64,000 nucleotides of DNA from Gambelia wislizenii (lineage: Eukaryota; Chordata; Lepidosauria; Squamata; Crotaphytidae), in NCBI GenBank assembly GCA_030847615.1, contig JAUMIR010000004.1, positions 79,515,001-79,579,000 on the forward strand, given 5' to 3'. The notes under the pieces are model-generated. The model made no database searches and was not told the DNA's origin. It saw only the letters and a program-made list of their open reading frames with translations. The position numbers and the translations under genes are program-made. Of the stretch, positions 44,573-55,188 are shown in pieces (the stretch's first letter is position 1; each line of letters opens with the position of its first letter).

Positions 44573-45512
44573 CTTATTGTTGTCATGGAAGACAAGATTT
44601 AAGAGCAAAAGAGAAATGTGAGTAGCCACGCTGGCTGGAGGATTCTAGAAGCTGTAGTTCCACAAAGTAACTCCCCAAAGCTCTGCAAAAATCTATCTGT
44701 TTGCTTTCTAGCAAACGCTCTCATTGTGTTCATAATTTCGAGGTTGGCAGGCTTACTCAAAAGAGAAAAATGCAGCCAAGAAATTGACAGGCAACGCAAA
44801 CCAAAAGAAAGAAAGAGACCCATCACTGTCCCATGTGAAGGATAGGAAGGTTTCTCCTCCACTGAGCAGGAAAGGATAAAAGCAACTAAAAAGTTTTGGT
44901 GGGAGAAGAATTGATGTTACCTCTTAGCACCATTCAGATAGCTTAGGTACTTTTTGGCAGTGACAAGCAGAAGCTTGGCAGCAAGACAGAAAAACCAAAA
45001 CAATCCCATATTGATCTCTAAGAGCTTACAGGCCTCAAAGTTGTTAGCTTTGCTCCCAATCTGCCCTGAGCAATATTACAATAAAATCTTGTTGCTGTTA
45101 TGCTGAACTACTGAGCATCCCAACAATTTCTGAGATGCTCCATGTGTTTGAGAAAATAAAATCTAAATTCTGGTGATTGTTGAGAATGCCTGTGTTCCAT
45201 CAGTATATGTATTTTTTCCCTATTAAAAAAAAGAAGAATTTTCCAGCCACTTCTAGCATGTAATGCTCTCCTTTTATAAGTGAAAGGACAAAAGAAATCT
45301 GGGGCACAACTACAAAGGAATATACCTATTCCTTCTTCGCTCGTATACTCCTCAAGCAGACATTTGCTGAAGGAATAAGTTTATGGAATCGGTTTGTCAC
45401 AATCTTCTGTCTCTTGCTTTTCATAAGGCCACAAATATATCCACTTCCTTTGCATGGCAAAAGGGAATCATAGCCAGGTCAGAGGGGCTGTATTGTTCAA
45501 ACACTGCAAGTA
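44573..45512. other. Unique sequence with half a hAT-like palindrome at 44618-44690
   Basis: GCTGGCTGGAGGATTCTAGAAGC and AAGTAACTCCCCAAAGCTCTG match one arm of the repeat at 648-803. The rest is unrecognised. Confidence 0.4.
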
Positions 45513-45527
45513 GGACTAAACTTTATC

Positions 45528-47045
45528 GCGGTTATATATTTTTATTACAATGACAAAAATAATACTCTACATTGATTGTTTCATTAATTAACAACAAATA
45601 AAAACAATGACTTCCCTCGTATGAATAACACAAAGAGCTTCCTATTTACTATAATCTTATATCTTCCTTCTTCTATAACAAATGTGTTGTTCTATTACTA
45701 ACTTTCCTATGATTGCTTGCGTTATTTCCCTCTCACCCGATTCAAATTATCCTCTTCCGCTTCTTGCACCTCTTCCTTTTCCCTCGATCTCCTATCCCGT
45801 ACTCTTTTCCCCTTAAATGTATAAATTATATTTCTATATTACTTTGGGTATGAACTTTTATATCATATCCTATATCTCAATATCTCTACCAATGTTCCAT
45901 CTTCTTTTGCAGTAATTGGTTACTGGTTGCCACTCAGTTTCCGTCTTTTCTGCAGCTTCTTGGTTCAATATTCGAGTTAGTTTATCATTGTCTCTCATTA
46001 ATAATATCTTATTCAGCCAAATTTCAATTGAGGGCTCTTCTTTGTTTCTCCAGTTTGCTGCAATAACTAAACGGGCTGCCGTGCATAAATATAGGATTAT
46101 TCGCCAGTATTTTCTCCCCACTTGTGGTGTCAATATTGCAGTAATATTCAAGAGGTATAACTTGGGGCTGAATTCAAATTGGATGCTGAGCATTTTTTGT
46201 ATTATGTTGTGTATTTTCTGCCAAAATTTATATATAATTGAACAGGACCACCACATATGTTTAAGAGTGCCTACTTCTTTTTCGCATTTCCAGCAATCTC
46301 TCTTTTTCAGATTATACATTTTGCTTATTCTAGAAGGCGTTAAATACCATCTATTGCACACCTTGAAACAGTTCTCTTTCAGGTCCTGGCAAGCAGTAAA
46401 CTTTTTTGTTTGTCTCCATGCCAATTCCCATTCGTCCAACTGAACTTCCTCTCCGATGTCTTTGGCCCCTTTAACCATGGCATCTCTTATCGTTTCGGGT
46501 TCAAGTTGTCTAGCGAGGAAGAGATCGTATAATCTTGTTATCTTCTTTCTCTTATCGTCCCATAAGATTTTTTCATAATCCATCTCCTCATCCAGAAAGC
46601 CATGTTCGCTCTCATCTTTCTTGAATCTACTATAAACTTGTTGATAAGAGAGCCAGTTAATTTGCCACCCTTCTTGTTGCAATTCTTCTTGTGTTTTTAA
46701 TCTCATCTTGCCATCTTGGTCTATCATGCACAGTTCCTTATATATAATCCATTTGTTTGGTTTACCTATACAGCCCCATCTTCCAAAAAAAGCCTCCGCT
46801 GGTGATATCCATTTTGGTATCTTCCCAAAATGCTGTTTGTTTATTATATCCCAACTTTGCAATAGTGCTTTGCGTACGATATGGCTGTGGAAGTCTTTGT
46901 GTATTATCGCCTTGTTGTATCCTAAATAAGCATGCCAGCCCCACCTTAGTCCCGCTCCTTCAAGTGTCAGTAGTTTTGGATCTTCGAGTTTTATCCATTC
47001 CGCTAGCCAGACTACTGAGCATGCCTTGTGATAAGTCTTATCACA
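45528..47045 (-). mobile_element. L1, 5'-truncated, with 16-bp target duplication
   Basis: The 16-bp AGGACTAAACTTTATC is perfect at 45512-45527 and 47046-47061. The element holds the ORF2 C-terminal third and about 340 bp of 3' UTR. The 3' end on the minus strand reads AATAAAAATATATAACCGC with no poly(A) run. It is inserted inside the left TIR of the family-C element. Confidence 0.9.
45870..47042 (-). CDS. L1 ORF2 C-terminal region, intact to truncation
   Basis: From an internal Met at 46862 there are 330 codons, and the frame is open upstream to the 5' truncation (VVWLAEWIKLEDPKLLTLEG and LRWGWHAYLGYNK). Key features: the post-RT region, then the Cys-rich C-terminal motif CWKCEKEVGTLKHMWWSC (C-x2-C...H...C) that binds nucleic acid in L1 ORF2. 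The normal stop is at 45870. No disabling mutation is seen, implying a young insertion, though without RT and endonuclease it cannot act. Confidence 0.85.
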   Translation of the reverse strand, partial: DKTYHKACSVVWLAEWIKLEDPKLLTLEGAGLRWGWHAYLGYNKAIIHKDFHSHIVRKALLQSWDIINKQHFGKIPKWISPAEAFFGRWGCIGKPNKWIIYKELCMIDQDGKMRLKTQEELQQEGWQINWLSYQQVYSRFKKDESEHGFLDEEMDYEKILWDDKRKKITRLYDLFLARQLEPETIRDAMVKGAKDIGEEVQLDEWELAWRQTKKFTACQDLKENCFKVCNRWYLTPSRISKMYNLKKRDCWKCEKEVGTLKHMWWSCSIIYKFWQKIHNIIQKMLSIQFEFSPKLYLLNITAILTPQVGRKYWRIILYLCTAARLVIAANWRNKEEPSIEIWLNKILLMRDNDKLTRILNQEAAEKTETEWQPVTNYCKRRWNIGRDIEI

Positions 47046-47361
47046 AGGACTAAACTTTATCAGGCGTGGGGGAACGCGTCACAAAATTGCATCCCAAATT
47101 GTGTCAGAAGAATGCTACAAGAACAGAAACGGCAACATTCTCAGTCCCCCCATCCCCAGCCGTTCCAGGGGTGTAGCATGGGCGTGAATAAAGTGTCCCT
47201 TTTTTTATTGGCGGGCTAAGCCATCAATAAAAAGGGACACCTTATTCATACCTGTGCTATGCCCCTGGATTGGCTGAAGGACGATGTTGTCTGGTAAAGT
47301 TGCCCATTTCTGTTCTCGTAGCATTCTTCTGACACAGTTTTTGCCGCATCTGATAAAGTCC

Positions 47362-47801
47362 ATAGGCTGGAATCCTCCTAGAAGACTGCACTGCTGTAAA
47401 AACCATCATAATGCAAGCTATTGTGCCTTCTCAGAGGTTGTGTAAGGGTGGTTTCTGGTGCAGCCAATAATTCTGCAAGGCTTCTCTCCCACTTTTGACT
47501 GGATGGGTTTGCATTTATATTGTGGAATATATTTTTGAGTTGCAAGAGATCCTTTGAGAAAAGCACTTCCACTTTTTGTTCCTAACCTTTTTTCTGTCAA
47601 GTCCTGAGAGAACCCAATAAATGAAAAGAAGGCAGGCTGATCTATCTGGTTAGATCTATATAAACATAACTATTCAAGAAAATTGATTTCTACCATCCAG
47701 CTAAAACTAGTCCCTTCCAATGTAGCAATTTCCAAAGAGAAAGGAAGTGGGTTATAATCCATTAAAAAAAAAAACAGGCAATAATAAACCTGTGAGTTTT
47801 A
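47362..47801. other. Unassigned sequence
   Basis: Nothing is recognised. Confidence 0.35.
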
Positions 47802-48373
47802 GGAGATTAGCAGACAGGAATGCAAAAATGTTTCTGTCCCACAATCTACAATCCCAGCACAAGAACCCTCCCCATCACATTTACCTTCTCTCCTGTCAAA
47901 GGGCAGCCCAGGAATGAACAGAGCTCCAATGGAGCTCCGTTCACTTCCTGGACTGAAATCCCACCCATTCTTGCAAGAAAATGTGAGCACAGGAAATTCA
48001 AAAATAAAAAGTAAAATAACACAGAGAAAGTTACACCAAGCACAGGAACACACTTTAAAACTTACAAGTAATCTGGGGAGGGTCATAAAAAGTATGTCAC
48101 TTACCTGGATGTCACGATCTCACCTGGAAGTGTTCTGGTAGGACCGCCCATTGACACTGCATTCACGCGAGTGAAATGGCCTGATGTTTCACACGTTGGC
48201 AATGCCAGCACCAAAACAGGACAGATGATCTATTGATGGCTCGGCCTGTCAATAAAAAGAAATGCCATCATGACACCAGCAGAATACAAAAGGATGTCGT
48301 TGTCTGATATTGGTGGCCTTTTGCATTCCTCTGGCATCACTATGGCACCACATTAGCCACATCTGATAATCTG
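47802..48373 (-). mobile_element. Family-B element, full length
   Basis: The ends are GGAGATTAGCAGACAG and, inverted, GCAGATTATCAGATGTGG. The 3-bp duplication TTA is perfect (47799-47801, 48374-48376), typical of PIF/Harbinger. On the minus strand the interior matches 4544-5131, including CAGGTAAGT (complement of 48099-48107). 572 bp, no ORF. Confidence 0.9.
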
Positions 48374-49245
48374 CTTAGAGGACCTACCTTTTGTTTCAAT
48401 GTGACAGAGTAACATGACTACCCATCTGGGGGAAAACATGCACATTAACTTTGTATTATACATTGTTCTAACAGCATTTTGTTTCAATTTATATTGTGCA
48501 CTGCCTTGGGTCCCATGTTGGGAGAAAGGTGGGGTATAAATTAAGTAAATAAAATTTATCACAAGGTTTCTTGTTTTTGGTTTTTTTTTAGTTCCAGCAT
48601 CTTTGAGGGCAGTTGATGGAAAGGGGAATTTGAAGAAGTTACTCCTGCACAACCAAACATTTCCCAGACAGGGAGCTTTCAGTTCAATTGAATTCCAATC
48701 AGCCATGCAATTCTGAAGGTTCTGAGTACAGTGTGTCAGAAACCATGTTCAGTTTCTTCTCTGCCTCTCTTCACCACTGTCACATGGGTCGTATTTGCCT
48801 CTGGGCATGGCTGCTGTGTAAACAAGCTGTGGAGCAGAACTGCTGTATCTTGGACAAATAGATTTCAATAAACAGAAATGCAAACTAGTTTTAGTCTTCC
48901 TGGAACCGTGTTGATTCAAAGTGACACCATCATACTTGAGCAGGCCCCAGATTTAACTTGCTTTTAGAATTCTTTTCTTACCATCTGAAAACCTGTCAGA
49001 TGTTCCAGGGGTCTCTCTTTTAGCACTCAAGGGTTTCCTCCTTGAAAAAAAAGTAAGATCCATATAATGTTAGTACCCTTTCTTCTTTGAAATCCTATGA
49101 TATAGAATGTGAGATGTATGGTCCACCAATCTTGTTTAGTAGTAATGTACTAATCTAACTGTACTGTATTGCTATAACATATAACATTTAGCAATATTGG
49201 GTTTTGATTATGTATTGGTTTAATAATTTTTATCACATTATTTAG
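48374..49245 (+). other. L2/SINE tail at 48465-48560, otherwise unique
   Basis: GCACTGCCTTGGGTCCC ... GGTGGGGTATAAATTAAGTAAATAAA is the 3' end of an L2-like LINE or its SINE. No gene is seen. Confidence 0.45.
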
Positions 49246-49979
49246 ATTAGCAAAGGCATATAGTGCATTTGGAAGACTTCACAAAAGAGTCTGGAGCAAT
49301 AAACACCTGAGGCAAAGCACAAAAATCAGTGTGTATAGAGCCATCGTACTGTCTATCCTCCTTTATGGATCTGAAACATGGGTCACCTATCGCCACCACC
49401 TACGACTCCTTGAGCACTTTCATCAGCGCTGTCTACGCACAATCCTAAATATACACTGGACTGACTATGTGACGAATGTTGCTGTCCTTGAGCAAGCAGG
49501 GATCACCAGCATTGAGGCCATGATATTGAGAACGCAGATGCGCTGGGCAGGGCACGTTTCTAGGATGGAGTACCATCGCCTACCAAAAATACTACTCTAC
49601 GGTGAACTCGCCACGGGTCAGCATAAGAGGGGTGCTCCAAAAAAGCGATACAAAGACTCCCTGAAACAACATCTCAGGCTTGGCCAAATTGATCACCAAC
49701 AGTGGTCTGCCCTGGCCTCACATCGGGAGGCATGGAGACGCACTATCCACAATGCTGCAGCCTTATTTGAGAACTCACGCTGAACAAGTCTTGAAGAGAA
49801 ACGACAACACAGAAAGAATCACAACCCAAAAACATCACCCAAGGAGACCTTCTGCTGTGCTTTTTGCAACCGGACTTGTTTATCTCGGATTGGCCTTTTT
49901 AGTCATCAGCGCGCTTGCAGAAAGCGCGGGATGAGTCCTTCCTGAATCTTCGTTTGCGAAGAAAAGCCAGAGAGAGAGA
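49246..49979 (+). pseudogene. LINE ORF C-terminus with C2HC zinc finger, 5'-truncated
   Basis: The RT thumb and C-terminus: RLAKAYSAFGRL, then from 49331 LLYGSETWVTYRHHLRLLEHFHQRC, TQMRWAGHVSRM and GAPKKRYKDSLK. A TGA at 49781-49783 interrupts the frame. The same frame continues to a C-terminal finger C-x2-C-x12-H-x3-C (CAFCNRTCLSRIGLFSHQRAC) and ends at 49943-49945. A 3' end with AGAGAGAGAG follows. The RTE/Vingi/Rex-like clade is undecided. A second, shorter copy is at 28465-28658. Confidence 0.75.
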
Positions 49980-51904
49980 GATTTATTGCATTTTTATTGT
50001 AGAATATTTGAAGCCACTTTTAGACCATCCTAACAGAATAAACATTTCAAATAAAACATTTATTTTAAAAAAGAAGCACTTTCACTTAATCTGGAATGTA
50101 CTGTTTTCTTTCTCAGCTTCTCTTTCCAAAAATGAAATCAGAAATCAGAAAATGACTCCGAAACAATCAGAGCTGGGCACGTTTGCGCTTCTGTTTGCAA
50201 TCAGTCAAAGGTATGGAGGGTTCCTAAATCTCAGGATCTTGCCCTGAGTCTCAAGGCCGGGGCCTTCTTCTTTCATTCTAAAGGTGATGGAGAGCATTGC
50301 CTTGCCATATTTTCTGTGGGGTATTTTTTTTATTTGAATGGCATAGTCTGTGTAAATTTGGCTCATGCTTAATGCATCAAGTTTAATAACATCACCATGG
50401 CCTATCTCCTGTAACAACCCAGCAACTCTAAAAATGGGAGAAGGGGATAGAGAAGGTGATTTCTCTGTCACAAAATTTTATCCCGGAAAGCCTTGGGAAC
50501 AACTATAGGGTTAGTTTCCTCATAAGGAGGGTGTACTAGAAAATTACAAAGTTTTTATGGCATCTGTTTACTTACTAGACAAGCAGAAAAGACACACAGC
50601 CAGCTAATCCTTTTAAGCAGCATTTTAAAAATTTCCCTGCACCCCCAAATCCCAAGCTTCATTTTTTTTATGAGTCAAATGAAAAAAACAAGACTTTTAT
50701 CTCTGCTGGCCAAATTCAAGCTGTTTCTCTCCACCTTCCACCCATACAGGTGGACTGTATTCAGGAGCTAAAGAAGTCACCTTATCAGCAGCATCAGTGC
50801 TCCTTCAGGCAGGCATCTTTGAACAATTAAAGACATTAAAGCACATTAAGGAAGCCTCCATAATGACTATTGAACCAAATGCCTCTGGGAAATGCCATTG
50901 CCTTTCTTGATGGTTGCAGAGCCACCTTCCAGGTCAAATGAGTTTAGAGCAGTGGTAGCTCAAAGGGGAAGGGAAGTGGCCATTTGTCCCACTACAAAAG
51001 TAATGGAGGGATTTGGACTGTTTTCATAGAAGATGGGGAAAGTTCTAAGAAATGTTCAGTAGGGTTAACTTGTTCCTCTTTATTGATGATATGGGTGCAG
51101 GTTTTGGCTGGGCATGTTGGGAGTTATATTCACATCTGGATAGGTACTGTCACCTTACTCCCCTAAAAGATAACAACTCACAGCTCAGAACAGGTAGGCA
51201 ATATAGACCCCAGCTTTCTTAGTTCAAGAGTTTCATTACAAAAAATAGAAAAATAAGCCATTTACAAAATAAACAAAGAATCTAATTACAAAAATAGACA
51301 AAAAGCCAATTGCAAAATAGTCAAAGTAACCAATTACAAATTTGATAAAGCCAATTATAAAATAGACTTACGTCTAAAAGCTAAGTACAAGCATGCTTGG
51401 GTCTTAGAACAGAGAGATACAGATCTCTCTATTCTAGGTGTCCTCCATGATAGAAGCAGAGCTTTAGTGCCCTCCATGGAAGAGACGACTTACTGGTCTT
51501 AGAGCTTGATTTTTTTATCTTCTCATTTTTGGCTAGCATGCAAGATATGTCTGTCAGGATCGTAAGCATGTATCTAAAGAAATGCATACGAATCATGTAC
51601 CATAATGACCAGACTTTATGCAGCAGTGGTTCTGAAATATCTGACTCAACTTTTTCAGCAGAGCAGGATGATCAGTTTAGTTCAAAGCAAGTTTTAGACA
51701 GTTTTGTTAAGTGACTGTTGAGAGATGACTCTGCTTCTCCTTGAAGGTGTTGGGCAGGAATGCTTTCAGCTGCATCATGGGAAATAGGTTTCTTTTCAGT
51801 GTGGGCTTCTTCAGTGCGAATTTTCATTATAATTTTAAATGGTTTGCTGAAAGCCATTCTAAACAGGCAGACAGGTTCATTTTATATAGGTCCAATGCTT
51901 GCTC
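49980..51904. other. Unique sequence with an unclassified repeat at 50310-50400
   Basis: The block TTTTATTTGAATGGCATAG ... CATGCTTAATGCATC matches 56365-56445 in the same orientation, so it belongs to an unnamed repeat. The rest is unrecognised. Confidence 0.4.
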
Positions 51905-51908
51905 TCAG

Positions 51909-52050
51909 TAGAATCAAAGAGTTGGAAGAGACCACGAGGGACATCCAGTCCAACCCCTTTCTGCCATTTAGGAATACACAATCAAAACATTCCCGATAGA
52001 TGGCCAGCCATCCAGTCTCTGTTTAAGTAGCTCCAAAGAAGAAAAGCTCC
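51909..52050 (-). pseudogene. CR1 3' end fragment
   Basis: AGAATCAAAGAGTTGGAAGAGACC on the plus strand is the CR1 3' end. About 140 bp follow 17042-17190. Confidence 0.75.
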
Positions 52051-52284
52051 AAATTAGAAAAGGCTGTCTTACATTTTTTACAAAGTCAACCGTTTTTTGC
52101 TCCAGGAACTGTGAAAATCAGCCAGGGGAAACCCTAATTGATTTTTTTTTTCATTTTAACATGCAATTGGGACACTGAAAAAATGTGGTTAGTTTTCTCA
52201 GGAAGCAGGAGAGAAAGTATTGCATTACTATCCCTAACAACCAGTCATGCTTGTATTGGACAAATGTACTGCATGTATACACTC

Positions 52285-52645
52285 AAACTGTCCTAATTTG
52301 GCAGGGACAGCCCTGATTAACCCTCTGACATTCCACTTTTTCAACTGCTTTTAAAATGTCCCAGTTTCTCTGTCCTCCTCTCACTTTCCCCCTTTGGCCT
52401 CAGCTCACTTTGGTTGCTGCAGACTAAGTTCAGACTGCAGCCGTAGTTTGTATTCAATTAACTCAGCAGGGGGAAAGGACAGGGGGGGCAGACTCATGCC
52501 TTTCCCTGTAGACTAAGGCAAAAGCTGACTCTCCTAGCTTGTGGGTTCTTCTCATTAATAACTTTTGCCATCTTGATGAAACTCTGATGTTCCTTGGCCA
52601 CACATTACCTGGTTTTCATCTGTGAAATGTTGGAGGGTAGAATAA
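52285..52645 (+). repeat. Family-F repeat, uninterrupted copy
   Basis: This serves as the reference copy: CCTGATTAACCCTCTGACATT, CTGCTTTTAAAATGTCCCAG, CTCATTAATAACTTTTGCC and a final TCTGTGAAATGTTGGAGGG. No ORF, TIRs or pol III boxes are seen. Confidence 0.55.
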
Positions 52646-53007
52646 TAAAATCATAGGTCGTGCATATCTATTGTTGCAGGTTGTGTGATGCTAAAGCAGA
52701 TCTGTTTTATCGATCTATTTGTTAGTTCTAGAAAGTTTGAGACATGAGCTGTCCATAGGTTAACTGGACTACAGAAGTAGATATATTTTCTGTGGTGCTA
52801 TTTATACAAGAAGTTCCAGCAGGATGGGCTGGGGCATTTCTATGGGTATTGGCCATTAGCTATAATGACAACAAAATTTGGACATGTTACCTTTTTTGAC
52901 CACAGGTGTCAGAATCACCATGCTGGGCAGGGGATCTTGGGAGCTTTGGTCCAAAAAAGCAATCTTTCCAAGCTGTGGCATGGCAACTGTAGTCCAACCT
53001 AGTGCCT
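52646..53007. other. Unique, with a hAT-like relic at 52915-52990
   Basis: GATCTTGGGAGCTTTGGTCC and AAGCTGTGGCATGGCAACTG resemble a palindromic hAT repeat. Confidence 0.35.
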
Positions 53008-53246
53008 AAATACTCTAAAATCACCAGATCCTGTCTAATCTTGGAAACTAAGCAGGGTTATCTCTAGGTACTACTTGGTTGGTAGACCACCAACAAGTAC
53101 TAGGTGCTGTAGGCTATATTTCAGAGGAAGAAACTGGCAAAACCACCTCTGAGTATTCCTTGCCTAAGAAAACCCTATGAAATTCTTGGGTAGCTATAAG
53201 TCAACAGGTGACTTGAAGCGTACACACACACACACACACACACACG
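53008..53246 (+). mobile_element. 5S-rRNA-headed SINE with (AC)n tail
   Basis: The head (53020-53115) follows the 5S gene: AATCTTGGAAACTAAGCAGGG, GGTACTACTTGG and GTGCTGTAGGC. The body has TCTGAGTATTCCTTGCC and CCCTATGAAATTC. An (AC)n microsatellite (53221-53246) replaces the usual tail. Confidence 0.8.
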
Positions 53247-53925
53247 TATTTGGGAAACCCCAGGTTAAGGAGGCTGCCCTCGGGATGTGAACATTATTCA
53301 GAGAATAAATACCCCTAGTGGAATAGAAGAAATTTCTTCTGTATCAACAAAGAACTAAGCCTGGTCCAGTTTGATTGCACTTTCAGTTTTAGAACTGAAA
53401 TTGCCATTTCAATTTTAAAATTACAAAACCAGACCATTACTTCGCTGTGAGCACTCAGCCTTGACACTCCAGTTCCTGGTATGCTTTTTTGCCCTGGCAT
53501 CAGTACGGCTGAACAAATACAGAAAACTAAAGACTCAGACAGGATTGCAGTATTAATATGTAGTACTGTATATCACTGGCCTGCTTCTTTTGACTTTATC
53601 TTTCTTATATTTATCTCCTCAACAAAACAATGCCATATTGATGGATTGAAGAAGATCTGAATATGACTGAAGTGTGGTTACTCCTTTAACTTTCCCTGCT
53701 GATTCTCTGGGATCAGACAACTATCTGGGATATTATAACTTACATAATTGCTGATAAAGTGACAGTTTGGAAATACAGGTTGAGTATCCCTTATCCAAAA
53801 TGCTTGGGAACAGAAGTGGGGTTTTTTAATTATTTATTTATTTTTAATTTGAAATATTTGCATACACATAATGAGATATCTTGGAGATGGACCCGGGTCT
53901 AAACATGAAATTCACTTATGTTTCT
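53247..53925. other. Unique sequence
   Basis: At about 53775-53800 GGTTGAGTATCCCTTATCC resembles another Tigger-type repeat start. Nothing else is seen. Confidence 0.35.
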
Positions 53926-53929
53926 TATA

Positions 53930-54738
53930 CAGTATAACCCCCCCCCCAATATCCATGGGACCAGTACCCACGGTTTCACTTACCCCCCCCCACACACACA
54001 CTCTCTATTGAGAATTTACAACCTTTGCATGCATGAGGCTGCATGGTAGTTACATAGTTAAAAGTCCATGGAGGGAATGTTTATGACTAAACTTGCTGTT
54101 TGCTTGTTTATGAACCCTATGTTCATCCTGTCATGTACACAACCACTTTGATTCCTTTGTTCTGAGGACCAGCTCAGAACAGATCTGTCTATCCCTCTTT
54201 CTTTAACCTTTGTAGCTAACAGCATGTAGATCTTCATATTTTACCTCCTGCTTGCATATCTCAAGATGATGAACCTGTGTATAATGACTATGCACAAGAT
54301 ATTCTACAAGTAAACTACTTTCTATACTTTTAAAGAAGACTAAACTTGTTTTATTATCTCAGCTAGACTCTGTGTGTAGGAGGTGCGGCCGGCTGGCTTA
54401 GCTATTCTTCCCAATATAAACTCTTCCACTGAAGCATGATTTTAACTCTACTAGTGAGATTACCAATCTCAAATATTTTAAACTCCCAACACTCTCTATG
54501 CATTTTCTAGGTCCTGCAGCATGATTTTATGGTCAACTTCTGGCAGAAGCATACCACAGAGTCACACTGGAGGACCTCCAAATGCCTAGAGAGAACACCT
54601 TTCTAGGCATATGGAGATCCTCCAGCACAATTCTATGGTATGCTTCCACTGGAAATACAGGGTTTGCTACTATCCATGATTTTCGCTATCTGCGGTAAGT
54701 CTGATAACATATCCCCCATAGATATGGGGGCCATACTG
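53930..54738. mobile_element. Tigger-like MITE split by an LTR-like insertion
   Basis: The left part (53930-54008: CAGTATAACCCC, ATATCCATGGGACC) and the right part (54492-54738: CTCTCTATGCATTTTCTAGG ... GGGGGCCATACTGT) make one element related to 56985-57242. There CCTCTCTAAGCATTTTCTAGG is continuous. Confidence 0.65.
54009..54491. mobile_element. Solo-LTR-like insertion
   Basis: 483 bp beginning TGAGAATTTAC and ending CTCCCAACA (TG...CA). The flanking 8-mers CTCTCTAT at 54001-54008 and 54492-54499 are identical. It contains a GACTAAACTTGTTTTATTATC block resembling an R/U5 region, or AATAAAACAAG on the minus strand. No coding sequence. The 8-bp duplication is longer than the usual 4-6 bp for LTR elements, so the class is open. 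Confidence 0.55.
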
Positions 54739-55089
54739 TCCATGTTATACACATAACCTGAAGGTAATTTTATACACAATATTTTTCATAATTTTGTGCA
54801 TGAAACAAATTTTGTGTACACTGAACCATCACAAAGCAAAGGTGTCGCTACCTCAGCCACTCATGTGAACAATTTTGGATTTTGGAGTATTTTGGATTTC
54901 CCAGTAAGCAATACTCAACCTGTATTATTGTATGGGATTCAAATCCTTACACCATCAGTAAATAATATGACAGTCTTATGTCCCCTTTGCCTTGGTTCTC
55001 CAAATGTGAAATGGGATAAAAATCAGATGAGTTGCCATGAGGATGAACAGGATTCAAAATATTCAGTATTTTGTACTTTACATGATGCA

Positions 55090-55188
55090 GAACTTGGAAA
55101 AGTTTTTTTTTTAAATACAACTCCTGCTGAAAAGGCTGGGATTCTGAGATTTTACTTTCCAAAAAGTAATGTTTCCAAGCTCTGATAC
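55090..55188. mobile_element. Short palindromic hAT-like repeat
   Basis: The left arm ACTTGGAAAAGTTTTTTTTTT and the right arm CAAAAAGTAATGTTTCCAAGC pair. The central text is GGCTGGGATTCTGAG. The same family as 648-803. Confidence 0.5.

Larger units (their letters stand above)
45513..47361. mobile_element. Family-C palindromic element split by an L1
   Basis: The left TIR (GGACTAAACTTTATC, 45513-45527) is separated by the L1 from the remainder at 47047-47361. That remainder has arms with AGAAGAATGCTACAAGAACAG and its inverse, and a central fold TTTATTGGCGGGC ... CAATAAAAAGGG. The right end is GCATCTGATAAAGTCC. The triplets next to the ends, GTA and ATA, are an imperfect duplication. The same family as 36563-36868. 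Confidence 0.75.

Noticed and set aside
45916..46443. 175-codon plus-strand ORF
   Set aside because: Antisense shadow of the intact L1 ORF2 on the minus strand.
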